A stretch of 64,000 nucleotides of DNA from Chitinophagaceae bacterium (GTDB lineage: Bacteria > Bacteroidota > Bacteroidia > Chitinophagales > Chitinophagaceae). The notes beneath the pieces were generated by a model. The model was not told the DNA's origin. It saw nothing but the letters and a program-made list of their open reading frames with translations, and did no database searches. Positions 7,854 through 16,542 of this stretch are shown one piece after another; within the stretch, counting starts at the first letter, position 1, and every line of letters starts with the position of its first letter. The DNA lies in assembly GCA_016699815.1 (NCBI GenBank), contig CP065012.1, forward strand, positions 806,001 to 870,000, read 5' to 3'. The position numbers and the translations under genes are program-made.

Positions 7854-10800
7854 TTATTGAATAAGGATACTGCGTTTTTCTCTAAAGCCGTTTACACTCT
7901 CCAGTACAAACAAATAAACCCCGGGAGCAAGAGAAGAAGGGATTACAAATCTTTCGTCCATAAAATTAAGCTGCATGGTAAAGCCTTTCTGGAAAACCAG
8001 TTGGCCCGAAGCATTGAAAAGTTTCACAGCATAATGGCCGGTACGGTTTGTTTTAAAGGTAAAATGTAAAACCTGCCCTTTAGCTGCCGGTATATTGTAC
8101 AGTGTTAATCCATCTGGAATAGATTTTGTAATAAATGAATCAATTACACCGTAAGCAATGCCCGCATCATTTATGGCATAAGCCCTGTAATAATATTTAG
8201 TAGCCTGTACAAGGCCGCTAAGGTTAACAGAAAAATCTGCCCCAGTTAAATTAGAAGATTGCACCCTTGTATAAATGCCCATGTTACTAATACCACTAAA
8301 GTCAATACCGGTAGAAGTTATATTACTGCAACCCGTACTTGCCAATACACCTGCAAGTGTAGCAGTATTAGCAGTAATGGCGCTTGATGCACCGGTAACA
8401 ACATCGGCCGGTGCATTATAACCGCTTCCGCTTACAGGAATATTCAAAGTATTTGCTCCTCCGCCAGAAACAGGGATGTTGCCATTATAAGATTGTATTG
8501 CAGCAGGTGTAAATATTACATAAACCACTTGTGAAAAAGCCCCACCGGGTTGAGTAATATTAAGAGAGGCTGAATAAGTACCATTTTCTGTAGTAGCAAA
8601 AGTATAACCCGCCAATGGCCCTACAACCACATTAGCTGTGGTTAAAGCAGTACTTGTAATTGTAAAATTTTGGGCTGCAGATGCAATATTTACACACAAA
8701 CTACCAAAGCTGTTTAAAGTGGTAGCAGTTAAAACCGGAGCCGCAGTAGTGAATGATTGTTGCACGCCAAAAGCAGTTCCACCATTATTGGTTGAATAAG
8801 CTTTGTAATAATAAGTAGTAGAAGGCAACAAACTACTTATGGAAGAAGTAAAGCTTCCGGAAGAAATATTTGTTGAAGCTACATCTGTACCAGTAGTAAA
8901 ACCATTTACTAAGCTGTAAGTAATTCCATAAGCAGTTACAGCAGTACAACCATTATCCGTAATAGTTCCTGCAAGGGTTGCGCTACTGCTTGTAATTGCA
9001 GATGCTGCACCAGTACTAACCATTGGTGGGTTATTATTTCCTGAGCCACTTGCAGCAACACTAATTGCCGTAGTACCAGCTCCGCTAATGGCAATATTTC
9101 CATCGTAAGATTGTGAAGCAGTTGGATTGAATTGTACAAAAATTTGCTGGCTGAAAGTTCCGCCGGGTTGTGTTAATGAAAGAGTAGCATTAAATGGCCC
9201 TGCAGATGATGTAGCATAACTAAAGCCGGCCAATGCAGCAATATCAATATTGGCATTGGTAAGATTAGTACCATTTATAGTAAATGAATTTGGGCCTGCA
9301 ACTGTGCCGGTACAAATATTTCCAAATGCTGTAAGCGTTGTTGCAGTAATGGTAGGTGTTGAAGGCACAATACCATTTCCACTTACAGGTACATTTACTG
9401 TAGCAGCGCCACCACCTGCATTGGTTACATTACCTGCTTTGGGCCCGGCGCTTTGCGGGGTAAATCTTACCCACACATTTGTTGCGGCCAATACTGCAGA
9501 AGTATAAGCAATTGTTGTGCTTGCTCCCCATGTACTGTTATTATTTGAAACCTGGAAATCTACTGATGGAGATGTAACCGTAATTACACCTGGTGCGCCT
9601 GTAAGGTTTGCACCTGAAAGGCTGTATGATTGTGATGCAGAATTAGTACCAATATCAATATTTCCAAAATCGGTTATTGTTCCAGTTACTGTTAACAAAG
9701 GGGCAGGTAAAGAAGAACACAATTGCACCGGTGAAGCACTGTTTCTTGGGGCTGGTGTTGCTGTAATAAAATCAGGGGTATTGTTATCGGTATCTGTACA
9801 ACCGTTATCTATCCTAAAGCCTGCAAGTATAGCACTTACCAGTGGCGCTGCGCCGCTACCTTCAAAGCAAGTGGCCGATCCATATCCCACAAGGTCAATT
9901 ACATTAGTTGCAGGGCAACCTGTAATAGTGTCAACATCATTAATTATGGCAACAATTCCATTTGATCCGCCCATGGGAATCACTGCTGTAAAATCTGGTG
10001 CAGGCAAGGCCGTTCCTATTGCACCGGGAGTTGACATTTGCACCAAATAAAATCCACCGGGTGGTATGGATACATTGGGTAAAACCGCTGCTCCACTCCA
10101 TTGGCCTGCAGGTGTTGCCGATTCGTACTGAACAGATAAACCATTAAGGCTTTGTGGTACAGAAGAAATATTATGTATCTCTACATAATCTGCATTTAAT
10201 AATGCGCCGGTGTTTCCACCTGCACCATAAAACTGGCTAATAACCAATGTGCCAGTACCACCACCTGATGAGGTGCCTGTACCGCTCACCGCAACATTTA
10301 CTGTAGCTGCACTACCACCGGCATTGGTTACATCACCTGCTTTTAAGCCTGCGCTTTGCGGAGAAAACCTTACATACACAGGTGTTGCAGAAAGTGTGGA
10401 ATTAGCATAAGCAATATTTACAGATGCCGACCATGTACTGTTATCGTTTGAAACCTGAAAATCTGCTGAAGGTGCGCTTACAGTTATATTTCCCGGTGCG
10501 CCGGTTAAATCTGTGCCTGATAAATTATAGGTTTGGGATGCAGATGTATTACCCACTTGTAAACTTCCAAAATCATTTATTGTTCCGGTTACGGTTAATT
10601 GAGGTGTAGGCCCACCACCACAAATAAATGCAGGTGAAGCGCTATTTTTTGGAGCTGGTGCACCTGTAGAAAAATCGCTTCCGTTTACATTGGTATCTGT
10701 ACAACCGTTATTTAACCTGAATGCGGCTAAAGTGGCGCTAATTGCTGGAGATGCACTAGCACCTTCAAAACAAGTTGCCGTTCCGTAACCCACAAGGTCA

Positions 10801-11225
10801 ATTACATTAGTAGAAGGGCAACCTGTAATAGTGTCAATATCATTAATAATGGCTACTATTCCATTTGATCCGCCCATGGGTATTACGGCTGTAAAATCTG
10901 GCGTTGGTAAAGGTACTCCATTGGAACCAGGAGTTGACATTTGTACCAGGTAATATCCGCCAGCAGGAATGGATACATTAGGTAAAACAGCTGCCCCGCT
11001 CCATTGGCCCGCAGGTGTTGCCGATTCGTATTGAACCGATAAACCATTTAAACTTTGAGGCGTAGCAGAAATATTATGTATCTCTACATAATCTGCATTT
11101 AACACTGCACCGCTGTTTCCACCTGCGCCGTACACCTGGCTTATTACCAGTGTAGTGGATTGTGAAAAACCGGCCATACAACATATCAACAATAAGAAGG
11201 TAAATATTTTCTTCATAAACTTCAT
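7854..11225 (-). CDS. Large secreted lamin-tail-domain protein with T9SS sorting domain
   Basis: Starting at the ATG at 11225 (an alternative ATG lies at 11216) the protein has 1123 residues. It begins with a signal peptide (KIFTFLLLICCMAGFSQ). The architecture is modular: lamin-tail-like domain (about 25-200) plus an Ig-like domain, an almost identical second copy of both from residue 326, then two Ig-like plus fibronectin-III-like pairs (about 625-1035). It ends in a C-terminal T9SS-type sorting domain (VKLFNASGQLVFQKG ... RSILIQ). Lamin-tail domains often accompany secreted nucleases in Bacteroidetes, but no catalytic domain is visible here. It lies after a terminator behind the DUF5689 gene, so it probably has its own promoter. 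Role inferred: surface-exposed binding or adhesion partner of the neighbouring uptake genes. Confidence 0.85.
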   Translation of the reverse strand: MKFMKKIFTFLLLICCMAGFSQSTTLVISQVYGAGGNSGAVLNADYVEIHNISATPQSLNGLSVQYESATPAGQWSGAAVLPNVSIPAGGYYLVQMSTPGSNGVPLPTPDFTAVIPMGGSNGIVAIINDIDTITGCPSTNVIDLVGYGTATCFEGASASPAISATLAAFRLNNGCTDTNVNGSDFSTGAPAPKNSASPAFICGGGPTPQLTVTGTINDFGSLQVGNTSASQTYNLSGTDLTGAPGNITVSAPSADFQVSNDNSTWSASVNIAYANSTLSATPVYVRFSPQSAGLKAGDVTNAGGSAATVNVAVSGTGTSSGGGTGTLVISQFYGAGGNTGALLNADYVEIHNISSVPQSLNGLSVQYESATPAGQWSGAAVLPNVSIPPGGFYLVQMSTPGAIGTALPAPDFTAVIPMGGSNGIVAIINDVDTITGCPATNVIDLVGYGSATCFEGSGAAPLVSAILAGFRIDNGCTDTDNNTPDFITATPAPRNSASPVQLCSSLPAPLLTVTGTITDFGNIDIGTNSASQSYSLSGANLTGAPGVITVTSPSVDFQVSNNNSTWGASTTIAYTSAVLAATNVWVRFTPQSAGPKAGNVTNAGGGAATVNVPVSGNGIVPSTPTITATTLTAFGNICTGTVAGPNSFTINGTNLTNANIDIAALAGFSYATSSAGPFNATLSLTQPGGTFSQQIFVQFNPTASQSYDGNIAISGAGTTAISVAASGSGNNNPPMVSTGAASAITSSSATLAGTITDNGCTAVTAYGITYSLVNGFTTGTDVASTNISSGSFTSSISSLLPSTTYYYKAYSTNNGGTAFGVQQSFTTAAPVLTATTLNSFGSLCVNIASAAQNFTITSTALTTANVVVGPLAGYTFATTENGTYSASLNITQPGGAFSQVVYVIFTPAAIQSYNGNIPVSGGGANTLNIPVSGSGYNAPADVVTGASSAITANTATLAGVLASTGCSNITSTGIDFSGISNMGIYTRVQSSNLTGADFSVNLSGLVQATKYYYRAYAINDAGIAYGVIDSFITKSIPDGLTLYNIPAAKGQVLHFTFKTNRTGHYAVKLFNASGQLVFQKGFTMQLNFMDERFVIPSSLAPGVYLFVLESVNGFREKRSILIQ
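9370..11153 (-). repeat. Internal tandem duplication within the lamin-tail gene
   Basis: The segment encoding residues 25-325 (11153-10251) is repeated as residues 326-618 (10250 to about 9370). Both copies open with TLVISQ-YGAGGN and share long identical stretches such as SLNGLSVQYESATPAGQWSG (first 20 residues of a longer match). The period is 301 codons. Confidence 0.85.
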
Positions 11226-11256
11226 ATTAAAAAATGAACTACAAAATCTTATAAAA

Positions 11257-11288
11257 AGATGAAGCTGCAACAATCTGCAGCTTCATCT
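11257..11288 (-). terminator. Terminator after the TonB receptor-DUF5689 operon
   Basis: A perfect 13-bp inverted repeat (AGATGAAGCTGCA / TGCAGCTTCATCT) with a 6-nt loop lies 12 nt after the stop at 11301. A T-run follows on the minus strand. It separates this operon from the lamin-tail gene. Confidence 0.85.
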
Positions 11289-11300
11289 ACATTAATAAAT

Positions 11301-12668
11301 TTATAAACCGGTTACTTTAATTTTATCTACCTGCCAGGTAGTGGTTTTGTCACTTGAGCTTCCTGAAGGATCTGCGCCTTCATATTTAAAAGCGATATAT
11401 ACCGTGCCGGAATAACTGCTCAAATCTACATTGCCTGATGGAGTAAAAGAAGGTGGGTATCCACTGGGCAAACCAGGTGAAAATGATGACGATGAACTGA
11501 TGTCTGTCCAGTTTACGCCGCTTGCCCATGGGTTGCCGGTGCCGGAATAATCTGTAGAGATCAAAAGTTTTAACACAGCGCCATTATGAAAACCTGCATT
11601 GGTTTCAAAGGTTAAAGTTTTAGAAGCAAAAGTTCCCAGGTTGATGGCTTTTGTTACCATCCATGCTTTTGCAGATGCATCGTTGGTGGAGAAAGCGCTC
11701 ATTTGTGCATATTTATTAGAACTAAACAAACGGGCTTCCCATGTTTTTGTACCCGCTTCTGCTCCTACAAACCAATTATTGAGTACTAATGGGCCCGGCG
11801 TTACCTGTCCCTCAAAATCTTCCTGGAATAATACGCCTGCAGGTAAAGGACAATCATAAGGCTCATTAAATTTTACATCTCCTGTATCCCTTATTAGCAA
11901 TTGCTTGGTGTTACCAAACACAGTGTAAATAGCGGTTACGCTTCCTCTGCCCTGTGCCACTCTTTGCCCGGCAAAATTTGCATAAGCGCTGGTACGGATA
12001 ATAGTGGTTAATCCATCACAATTTTTAATATCCCTGTTTTGAGTTGATTTGTAAGCAGACGTATCGGAATAGGTTTGGTTTAAATTAGGAAAGTAAAACC
12101 CTTCCAACTGTATCAAAGAACCCAGGTAGCGGTCCTGCATATTTGTAGTAAGGTCATTAAGAGTTACAATATGAGGAGTTACTGCATTGCCCAAAGAACC
12201 ACCAATTACATATTGGTTAATTAAAGCCGAAGGGATACCTTCCTGCGAAGGTAACCCGGCAACATTGGCTTTTACACCCAAAGCCATGAGTCTGTTATAA
12301 TCGCTTAAACAAAGGCCCTTGCATTTAATATAAATCCTTCTGCCAATAGGATAAGATCCATAAAGGCTGGAAGCGTCTAATAAAATTTGCAAACCCCCGG
12401 TAGCATCTTCTATATATAATTGCTTATATAAATTTCCGCTTTTATCATTGGCTACCACTATACCGGAAATAATAATATCGGTACCTACTATGGTATAAGC
12501 GCCATTTCCCGGGTGCATTGCTTTAAGATCGGCAATTGTAGTATTGGCTACAATATCCTGGTCTTTTGGGCCTGAAGGCGAATCAAATTCTTTTTTACAC
12601 GAGTTTAATAAAATTGCAAATCCTGAAAGGAAAATTGCAACTAATGAAATTTTAAAAAACCTGTTCAT
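11301..12668 (-). CDS. DUF5689 lipoprotein with choice-of-anchor J-type C-terminal domain
   Basis: 455 residues with a lipoprotein signal (hydrophobic segment followed by LNSC lipobox, Cys near residue 24), so it is predicted to be lipid-anchored at the outer membrane or surface. The N-terminal half (IADLKAMH ... IVGTDIIISGIVVANDKSGN ... YIEDATGGLQILLD) is the OB-fold-like DUF5689 module. The C-terminal half (LFQEDFEGQ ... NNWFVGAEAGTKTWEARLF ... DLSSYSGTVYIAFKYEG) resembles a choice-of-anchor J domain. It starts 34 nt after the TonB receptor stop and ends at a strong terminator, so the two form an operon. DUF5689 proteins commonly pair with TonB receptors; the ligand is unknown. Confidence 0.85.
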   Translation of the reverse strand: MNRFFKISLVAIFLSGFAILLNSCKKEFDSPSGPKDQDIVANTTIADLKAMHPGNGAYTIVGTDIIISGIVVANDKSGNLYKQLYIEDATGGLQILLDASSLYGSYPIGRRIYIKCKGLCLSDYNRLMALGVKANVAGLPSQEGIPSALINQYVIGGSLGNAVTPHIVTLNDLTTNMQDRYLGSLIQLEGFYFPNLNQTYSDTSAYKSTQNRDIKNCDGLTTIIRTSAYANFAGQRVAQGRGSVTAIYTVFGNTKQLLIRDTGDVKFNEPYDCPLPAGVLFQEDFEGQVTPGPLVLNNWFVGAEAGTKTWEARLFSSNKYAQMSAFSTNDASAKAWMVTKAINLGTFASKTLTFETNAGFHNGAVLKLLISTDYSGTGNPWASGVNWTDISSSSSFSPGLPSGYPPSFTPSGNVDLSSYSGTVYIAFKYEGADPSGSSSDKTTTWQVDKIKVTGL

Positions 12669-12702
12669 AAATGTTTATTTAAAAAGTTGAAAATTAATAA
12701 GA

Positions 12703-15273
12703 TTAAAACCGGAGACCAATGCTGGCAAAATAATTGATACCATAAGCATAAAATCTACGGGATGGAAATTTATTTACATTTTTTTCTGCAAAGTCAAAAC
12801 GCAACTGCTCATATCCACCGGTAACAATTGACTGGTTATTGAGGATATTATTTACACCCACATTAAATACAATATAGGTTGCTTTTTTAAGGTTCTTAAA
12901 TTTATTGTTCATTCTCCACGAATATCCTGCAAAAGCATCAAGCGTATATTGCGATTTCAATTTATCCTGGCCAATAATTTGTCCCCAAAGCGGAGATGAA
13001 GGATCTACGCCACTTACCGCAGATTCGGTTCTGCGTAAAGGGTTAAAGTCGAACCACATGTTATCAAAGTAATTGAAGTTTATATTGAGGAACCAATATT
13101 TTGGAGAGCGGTAATCGAGCCCGATGGAATAAGCTTCCTGCGGTGTAGGCAAGCGGTAATTTTGGGAGTAAATCAGGTCTTTAGAAACAAGCGTTGCGCT
13201 GTTATCTACCGTTACCGTTGCATTTTGCCTACTGGTATAATAAAAGCGGCCAACGGCTGCAGTAGCATTTAAACTTAAGCCTTTATAAATTTTTGCATCT
13301 ACGCCAAACTCTCCACCAAAATGTTGTTTATCAATTCCGCTAATGGCATAGTTTACAAAGTTCCTGTACTCGTCATGATAAAAAGTAAGTACATTCATCT
13401 GGTCTTCTATTTGGGTATAGTAGCCGGTAAGCCTTGCTTTAATTTTGGGTGCATTCAATACATAACCTGCTTCGGCAGTATGTATTTTTTCGTTTGTAAG
13501 GTTATCCTGTACCAAATCTCTGGTACGTGGCGCTATGTAAGCATTTTCAAAAAATGGTGCACGGGTAAGGTAAGCACCATTTACAAAAATATAATTACGG
13601 CCATCTATTTTATAAGTTATCCCTGCTTTTGCGGTATAATTATAAAACCTTTGCTTAGCCGATTTGCCATAAGAATCATCTGGGAATAAACCTACTTTTG
13701 CATTTCCGGTACGGTAAAATTCTGTATAAGAATGTTCGCCGGCAATAAAGAAATCTATTTTATTGAATTTAATAACTGCTTGTACCCAGGCTGCAGCTTT
13801 TTTAATATTGATATCGTAATTATAGCCAAATTCATCGCCTACTTTTAAAATTCGGTTGGGATGATTTAGGTCGTTTTGATTGGCCTGGTTATCGGTTGCA
13901 AAATCCCTTTCTGCAAACTGGTTTAAATCTACATAAAAGTCACCACCTAAAAGATCATTTACATCTTTAAAGTAATGGTTCTTTTGCTGCTGGTAAGAAG
14001 CACCTGCGGTAAAATCAATATTTTTTCCAAGCGAAGTATTTAAAACTGTATTGGCGCCAGCCTTTTGCGTAAATATATTTCTGTCTTCCACAATGTAAAC
14101 ACTTCTTTTCCCGGTTACGTTATTTCCAGCAATACCGTTTACGTTGTTGATGGTTGCAATATTACCATAGTTAACATTGTAAAGCCTGTCCCAGTTTACC
14201 TGGCGCTGGTTTACATCATTGAGCATTGCCTGGCGTACTGCATCTACATTTTCGGGATCAAGCTGGTAGCTTGGCAGGTAGCGGTAATAATCGGGCCTTG
14301 GGTCGGCAGAGTTGTACCAATCCAACCCACTTACGCTCCTGTTACCAAAAATATAAGACAGTGCAGAGTTGATGGTTGTTTTATCATTAAGTTTCCACTC
14401 ATTGCTAAGAATAAATACCGGCTGAGTTGTTTTTGCAACACTGGAGTTTCTTTTTTTGCCGTTTTGATATCCCCAATATGGATTATAATATTTATCTCCG
14501 GCTATATCCAGCATTTCCTGAACAGAAGAACCCTGTCTGCCGCTTTCGGTTGTAGCTAACATTGCGGTGAAAGAAAGCAAATTACGATCGTTAATTTTTT
14601 TATCTACTGCTAAAAATCCTGAATAACCGTCATAGTAAGAACCATCTGAATATCCTTCGGTAGCCCAGCGGCGAGATGCGGAAACACTAAATGCCCATCC
14701 CTTTTTATTGAGGCCGGTACTATGGGTTACCATTAAACGGTTACTGTAATTTCTATTGCTTATGGCATAATTGATACTGGTTTGCACACGCTGCCTGCTT
14801 GCCCTGGTATCAAAATAAGTGAGGCCGCCAATATCACCCATGGCATAAGGATTAATTTTTAAACCATGAACTTGATCACGGTTACGCATTACATCGTTTA
14901 AGCCGCCCCAAAGGCCATAAGGAGTAAAGCCATTGTCGAGGTTTTCCATGGGCATACCATTAATATAGGTACTAAACATATCTGCATCATAACCCCTGAT
15001 ACGAAACCTAACGGCATTAAAATGAAAAGAAGCACCACTTAAAAAAGGATCTCTTCCAGCACTTAACTGTGATGAAATATTTTGGGCGCTGCCATCCTGC
15101 ATATCACTTTCATCCAAAGAAATTACCGGAATATTTTCCAGCATACTTTCCCTGCCTTCCTGAAGGATAACGCTATCCCTGGAGTTTTTTTGCGACTCCT
15201 GGGCAATAGCTATAACCTGTATTAAAAAAACAGAAAATAATAAAAGAACAAAACCCTTAGTAAAATTTCTCAT
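12703..15273 (-). CDS. TonB-dependent outer-membrane receptor
   Basis: 856 residues from the ATG at 15273, which starts a signal peptide (MRNFTKGFVLLLFSVFLIQV ... AIAQ); the frame stays open to 15342 but that extension is not signal-like. A plug domain (about 35-160: RFRIRGYDADMFSTYINGMP) precedes a long region of alternating aromatic beta strands typical of a 22-strand barrel, ending in an aromatic C-terminus (ASIGLRF). There is no obvious CarboxypepD-like N-terminal domain and no SusD partner. It heads the operon with the DUF5689 lipoprotein and is divergent from a secreted nuclease/phosphatase, suggesting import of nucleic-acid or phosphate-ester products. The substrate is inferred from context only. 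Confidence 0.9.
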   Translation of the reverse strand: MRNFTKGFVLLLFSVFLIQVIAIAQESQKNSRDSVILQEGRESMLENIPVISLDESDMQDGSAQNISSQLSAGRDPFLSGASFHFNAVRFRIRGYDADMFSTYINGMPMENLDNGFTPYGLWGGLNDVMRNRDQVHGLKINPYAMGDIGGLTYFDTRASRQRVQTSINYAISNRNYSNRLMVTHSTGLNKKGWAFSVSASRRWATEGYSDGSYYDGYSGFLAVDKKINDRNLLSFTAMLATTESGRQGSSVQEMLDIAGDKYYNPYWGYQNGKKRNSSVAKTTQPVFILSNEWKLNDKTTINSALSYIFGNRSVSGLDWYNSADPRPDYYRYLPSYQLDPENVDAVRQAMLNDVNQRQVNWDRLYNVNYGNIATINNVNGIAGNNVTGKRSVYIVEDRNIFTQKAGANTVLNTSLGKNIDFTAGASYQQQKNHYFKDVNDLLGGDFYVDLNQFAERDFATDNQANQNDLNHPNRILKVGDEFGYNYDINIKKAAAWVQAVIKFNKIDFFIAGEHSYTEFYRTGNAKVGLFPDDSYGKSAKQRFYNYTAKAGITYKIDGRNYIFVNGAYLTRAPFFENAYIAPRTRDLVQDNLTNEKIHTAEAGYVLNAPKIKARLTGYYTQIEDQMNVLTFYHDEYRNFVNYAISGIDKQHFGGEFGVDAKIYKGLSLNATAAVGRFYYTSRQNATVTVDNSATLVSKDLIYSQNYRLPTPQEAYSIGLDYRSPKYWFLNINFNYFDNMWFDFNPLRRTESAVSGVDPSSPLWGQIIGQDKLKSQYTLDAFAGYSWRMNNKFKNLKKATYIVFNVGVNNILNNQSIVTGGYEQLRFDFAEKNVNKFPSRRFYAYGINYFASIGLRF

Positions 15274-15295
15274 AATTACATTTTTTTGAGAGCGG

Positions 15296-15303
15296 CAAAG
15301 GTA
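15296..15303 (-). promoter_or_regulatory. -7 box of the TonB receptor operon
   Basis: TACCTTTG on the minus strand, 22 nt before the ATG at 15273. No convincing -33 TTTG is seen. Confidence 0.5.
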
Positions 15304-15388
15304 ATGAGCAATTGCGAAATAACTGTTAAGACTTCTACACATTCTTTAACCATAACCCAATATTTTCCATTATTTTTCAGGCAAACCC

Positions 15389-15396
15389 TATCTTTG
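15389..15396 (+). promoter_or_regulatory. -7 box of the secreted EEP enzyme gene
   Basis: TATCTTTG, 17 nt before the ATG at 15414. No clear -33 box. Confidence 0.5.
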
Positions 15397-15413
15397 ATTA
15401 CTTTTTTATAGTT

Positions 15414-16451
15414 ATGAAAAAAATTATTTTCTTTAGTCTATTGATTATCAATAGTTCAACATTTGCACAAAACAAATACAATGTTTCTTTAATAGGTTTT
15501 TATAATTTAGAAAACCTGTACGATACTATTAACGACCCAAATAAAAATGACGAAGAGTTTTTGCCTAATAGCACAAGGCAATATAATGGAAGGATTTATT
15601 GGGATAAATTGAGCAGACTTGCCGATGTTATTTCTCAAATGGGTACAGATATTACACCTGATGGGTTGGCCATGCTAGGTGTTGCAGAAATTGAAAACGA
15701 TACCGTACTCAATGATTTGGTGAAACAGGAAAAATTAAAAAACAGGCATCTAAAATATGTGCATTATAATTCGCCAGATATACGTGGCGTGGATGTAGGG
15801 CTTATTTATAACCCGAAATATTTTACCCCAGTTTATAGTAAACCACTTTTTGTAAAATTACCTGGTGGGGCAAAAGACTCATACCTTACCCGTGATGTGT
15901 TGTATGTAAAAGGAATTTTGGATGGAGATACCATTCATGTTTTTGTAAACCACTGGCCCAGCCGTAGTGGTGGCGAAGAGCGTTCCATGCCGGGCAGGGC
16001 TGCAGCTGCTGCTACTGCAAAAAAAGTTATTGATTCCTTAATGGCTATTAATATTGAAACAAAAGTTTTATTAATGGGCGATTTAAATGATGATCCTATA
16101 AGCCCAAGCATTACCAAAGTTTTGGGTGCAAAAGGTAAAATGAAAGAAGTGGGCCCCGGGCAACTTTTTAACCCCTGGGTGGAAATGTACAGGCGAGGGA
16201 TTGGTACATTGGCTTATCAGGATGCCTGGGGATTATTTGATCAGGTGATCATTTCGCATGGCTGGCTTAATAAAGAAAAGGATGGTTATTTTTATAATAA
16301 AGCTTTAATTTTCAATAAAGATTTTTTGGTGCAAAAAACGGGTAAATACCGTGGGTATGGAAAAAGAACCTGGGACGGTAATACGTATAATTATGGTTAT
16401 AGCGATCACTTTCCGGTGTATGTGGTGTTTTTGAAGAAGGTAAAAGAGTAA
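15414..16451 (+). CDS. Secreted endonuclease/exonuclease/phosphatase (EEP) family enzyme
   Basis: 345 residues with a signal peptide (KKIIFFSLLIINSSTFAQ) and the full EEP/DNase I-like catalytic set: N31 in FYNLEN, the metal-binding Glu E92 in GVAEIEND, RGVDVGLIYN, catalytic H180 in VNHWPSR, D223/N225 in MGDLNDDP and D331-H332 in SDHFPVYV. It should hydrolyse phosphodiester or phosphomonoester bonds in the periplasm or outside the cell. It is divergent from the TonB receptor-DUF5689 operon across 140 nt, which supports a shared task. Family members include nucleases, phosphatases and sphingomyelinases, so DNA/RNA as substrate is likely but not shown. Confidence 0.9.
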   Translation: MKKIIFFSLLIINSSTFAQNKYNVSLIGFYNLENLYDTINDPNKNDEEFLPNSTRQYNGRIYWDKLSRLADVISQMGTDITPDGLAMLGVAEIENDTVLNDLVKQEKLKNRHLKYVHYNSPDIRGVDVGLIYNPKYFTPVYSKPLFVKLPGGAKDSYLTRDVLYVKGILDGDTIHVFVNHWPSRSGGEERSMPGRAAAAATAKKVIDSLMAINIETKVLLMGDLNDDPISPSITKVLGAKGKMKEVGPGQLFNPWVEMYRRGIGTLAYQDAWGLFDQVIISHGWLNKEKDGYFYNKALIFNKDFLVQKTGKYRGYGKRTWDGNTYNYGYSDHFPVYVVFLKKVKE

Positions 16452-16494
16452 TAAATACTTTTACATTAAATCTTTCCGGTTAACCTATAAAAAA

Positions 16495-16517
16495 AGAGCA
16501 GGCCATAAACCTGCTCT
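16495..16517 (-). terminator. Terminator of rpoB-rpoC
   Basis: 8-bp GC-rich stem AGAGCAGG / CCTGCTCT, 7-nt loop, followed on the minus strand by a run of seven T. It lies 25 nt after the rpoC stop. Confidence 0.88.
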
Positions 16518-16542
16518 AATAATTTTTGATTATTCAACCCTG

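Noticed and set aside
9517..10050. Open frames opposite the lamin-tail protein gene
   Set aside because: They mirror the compositional repeats of the real gene and encode no known domain.
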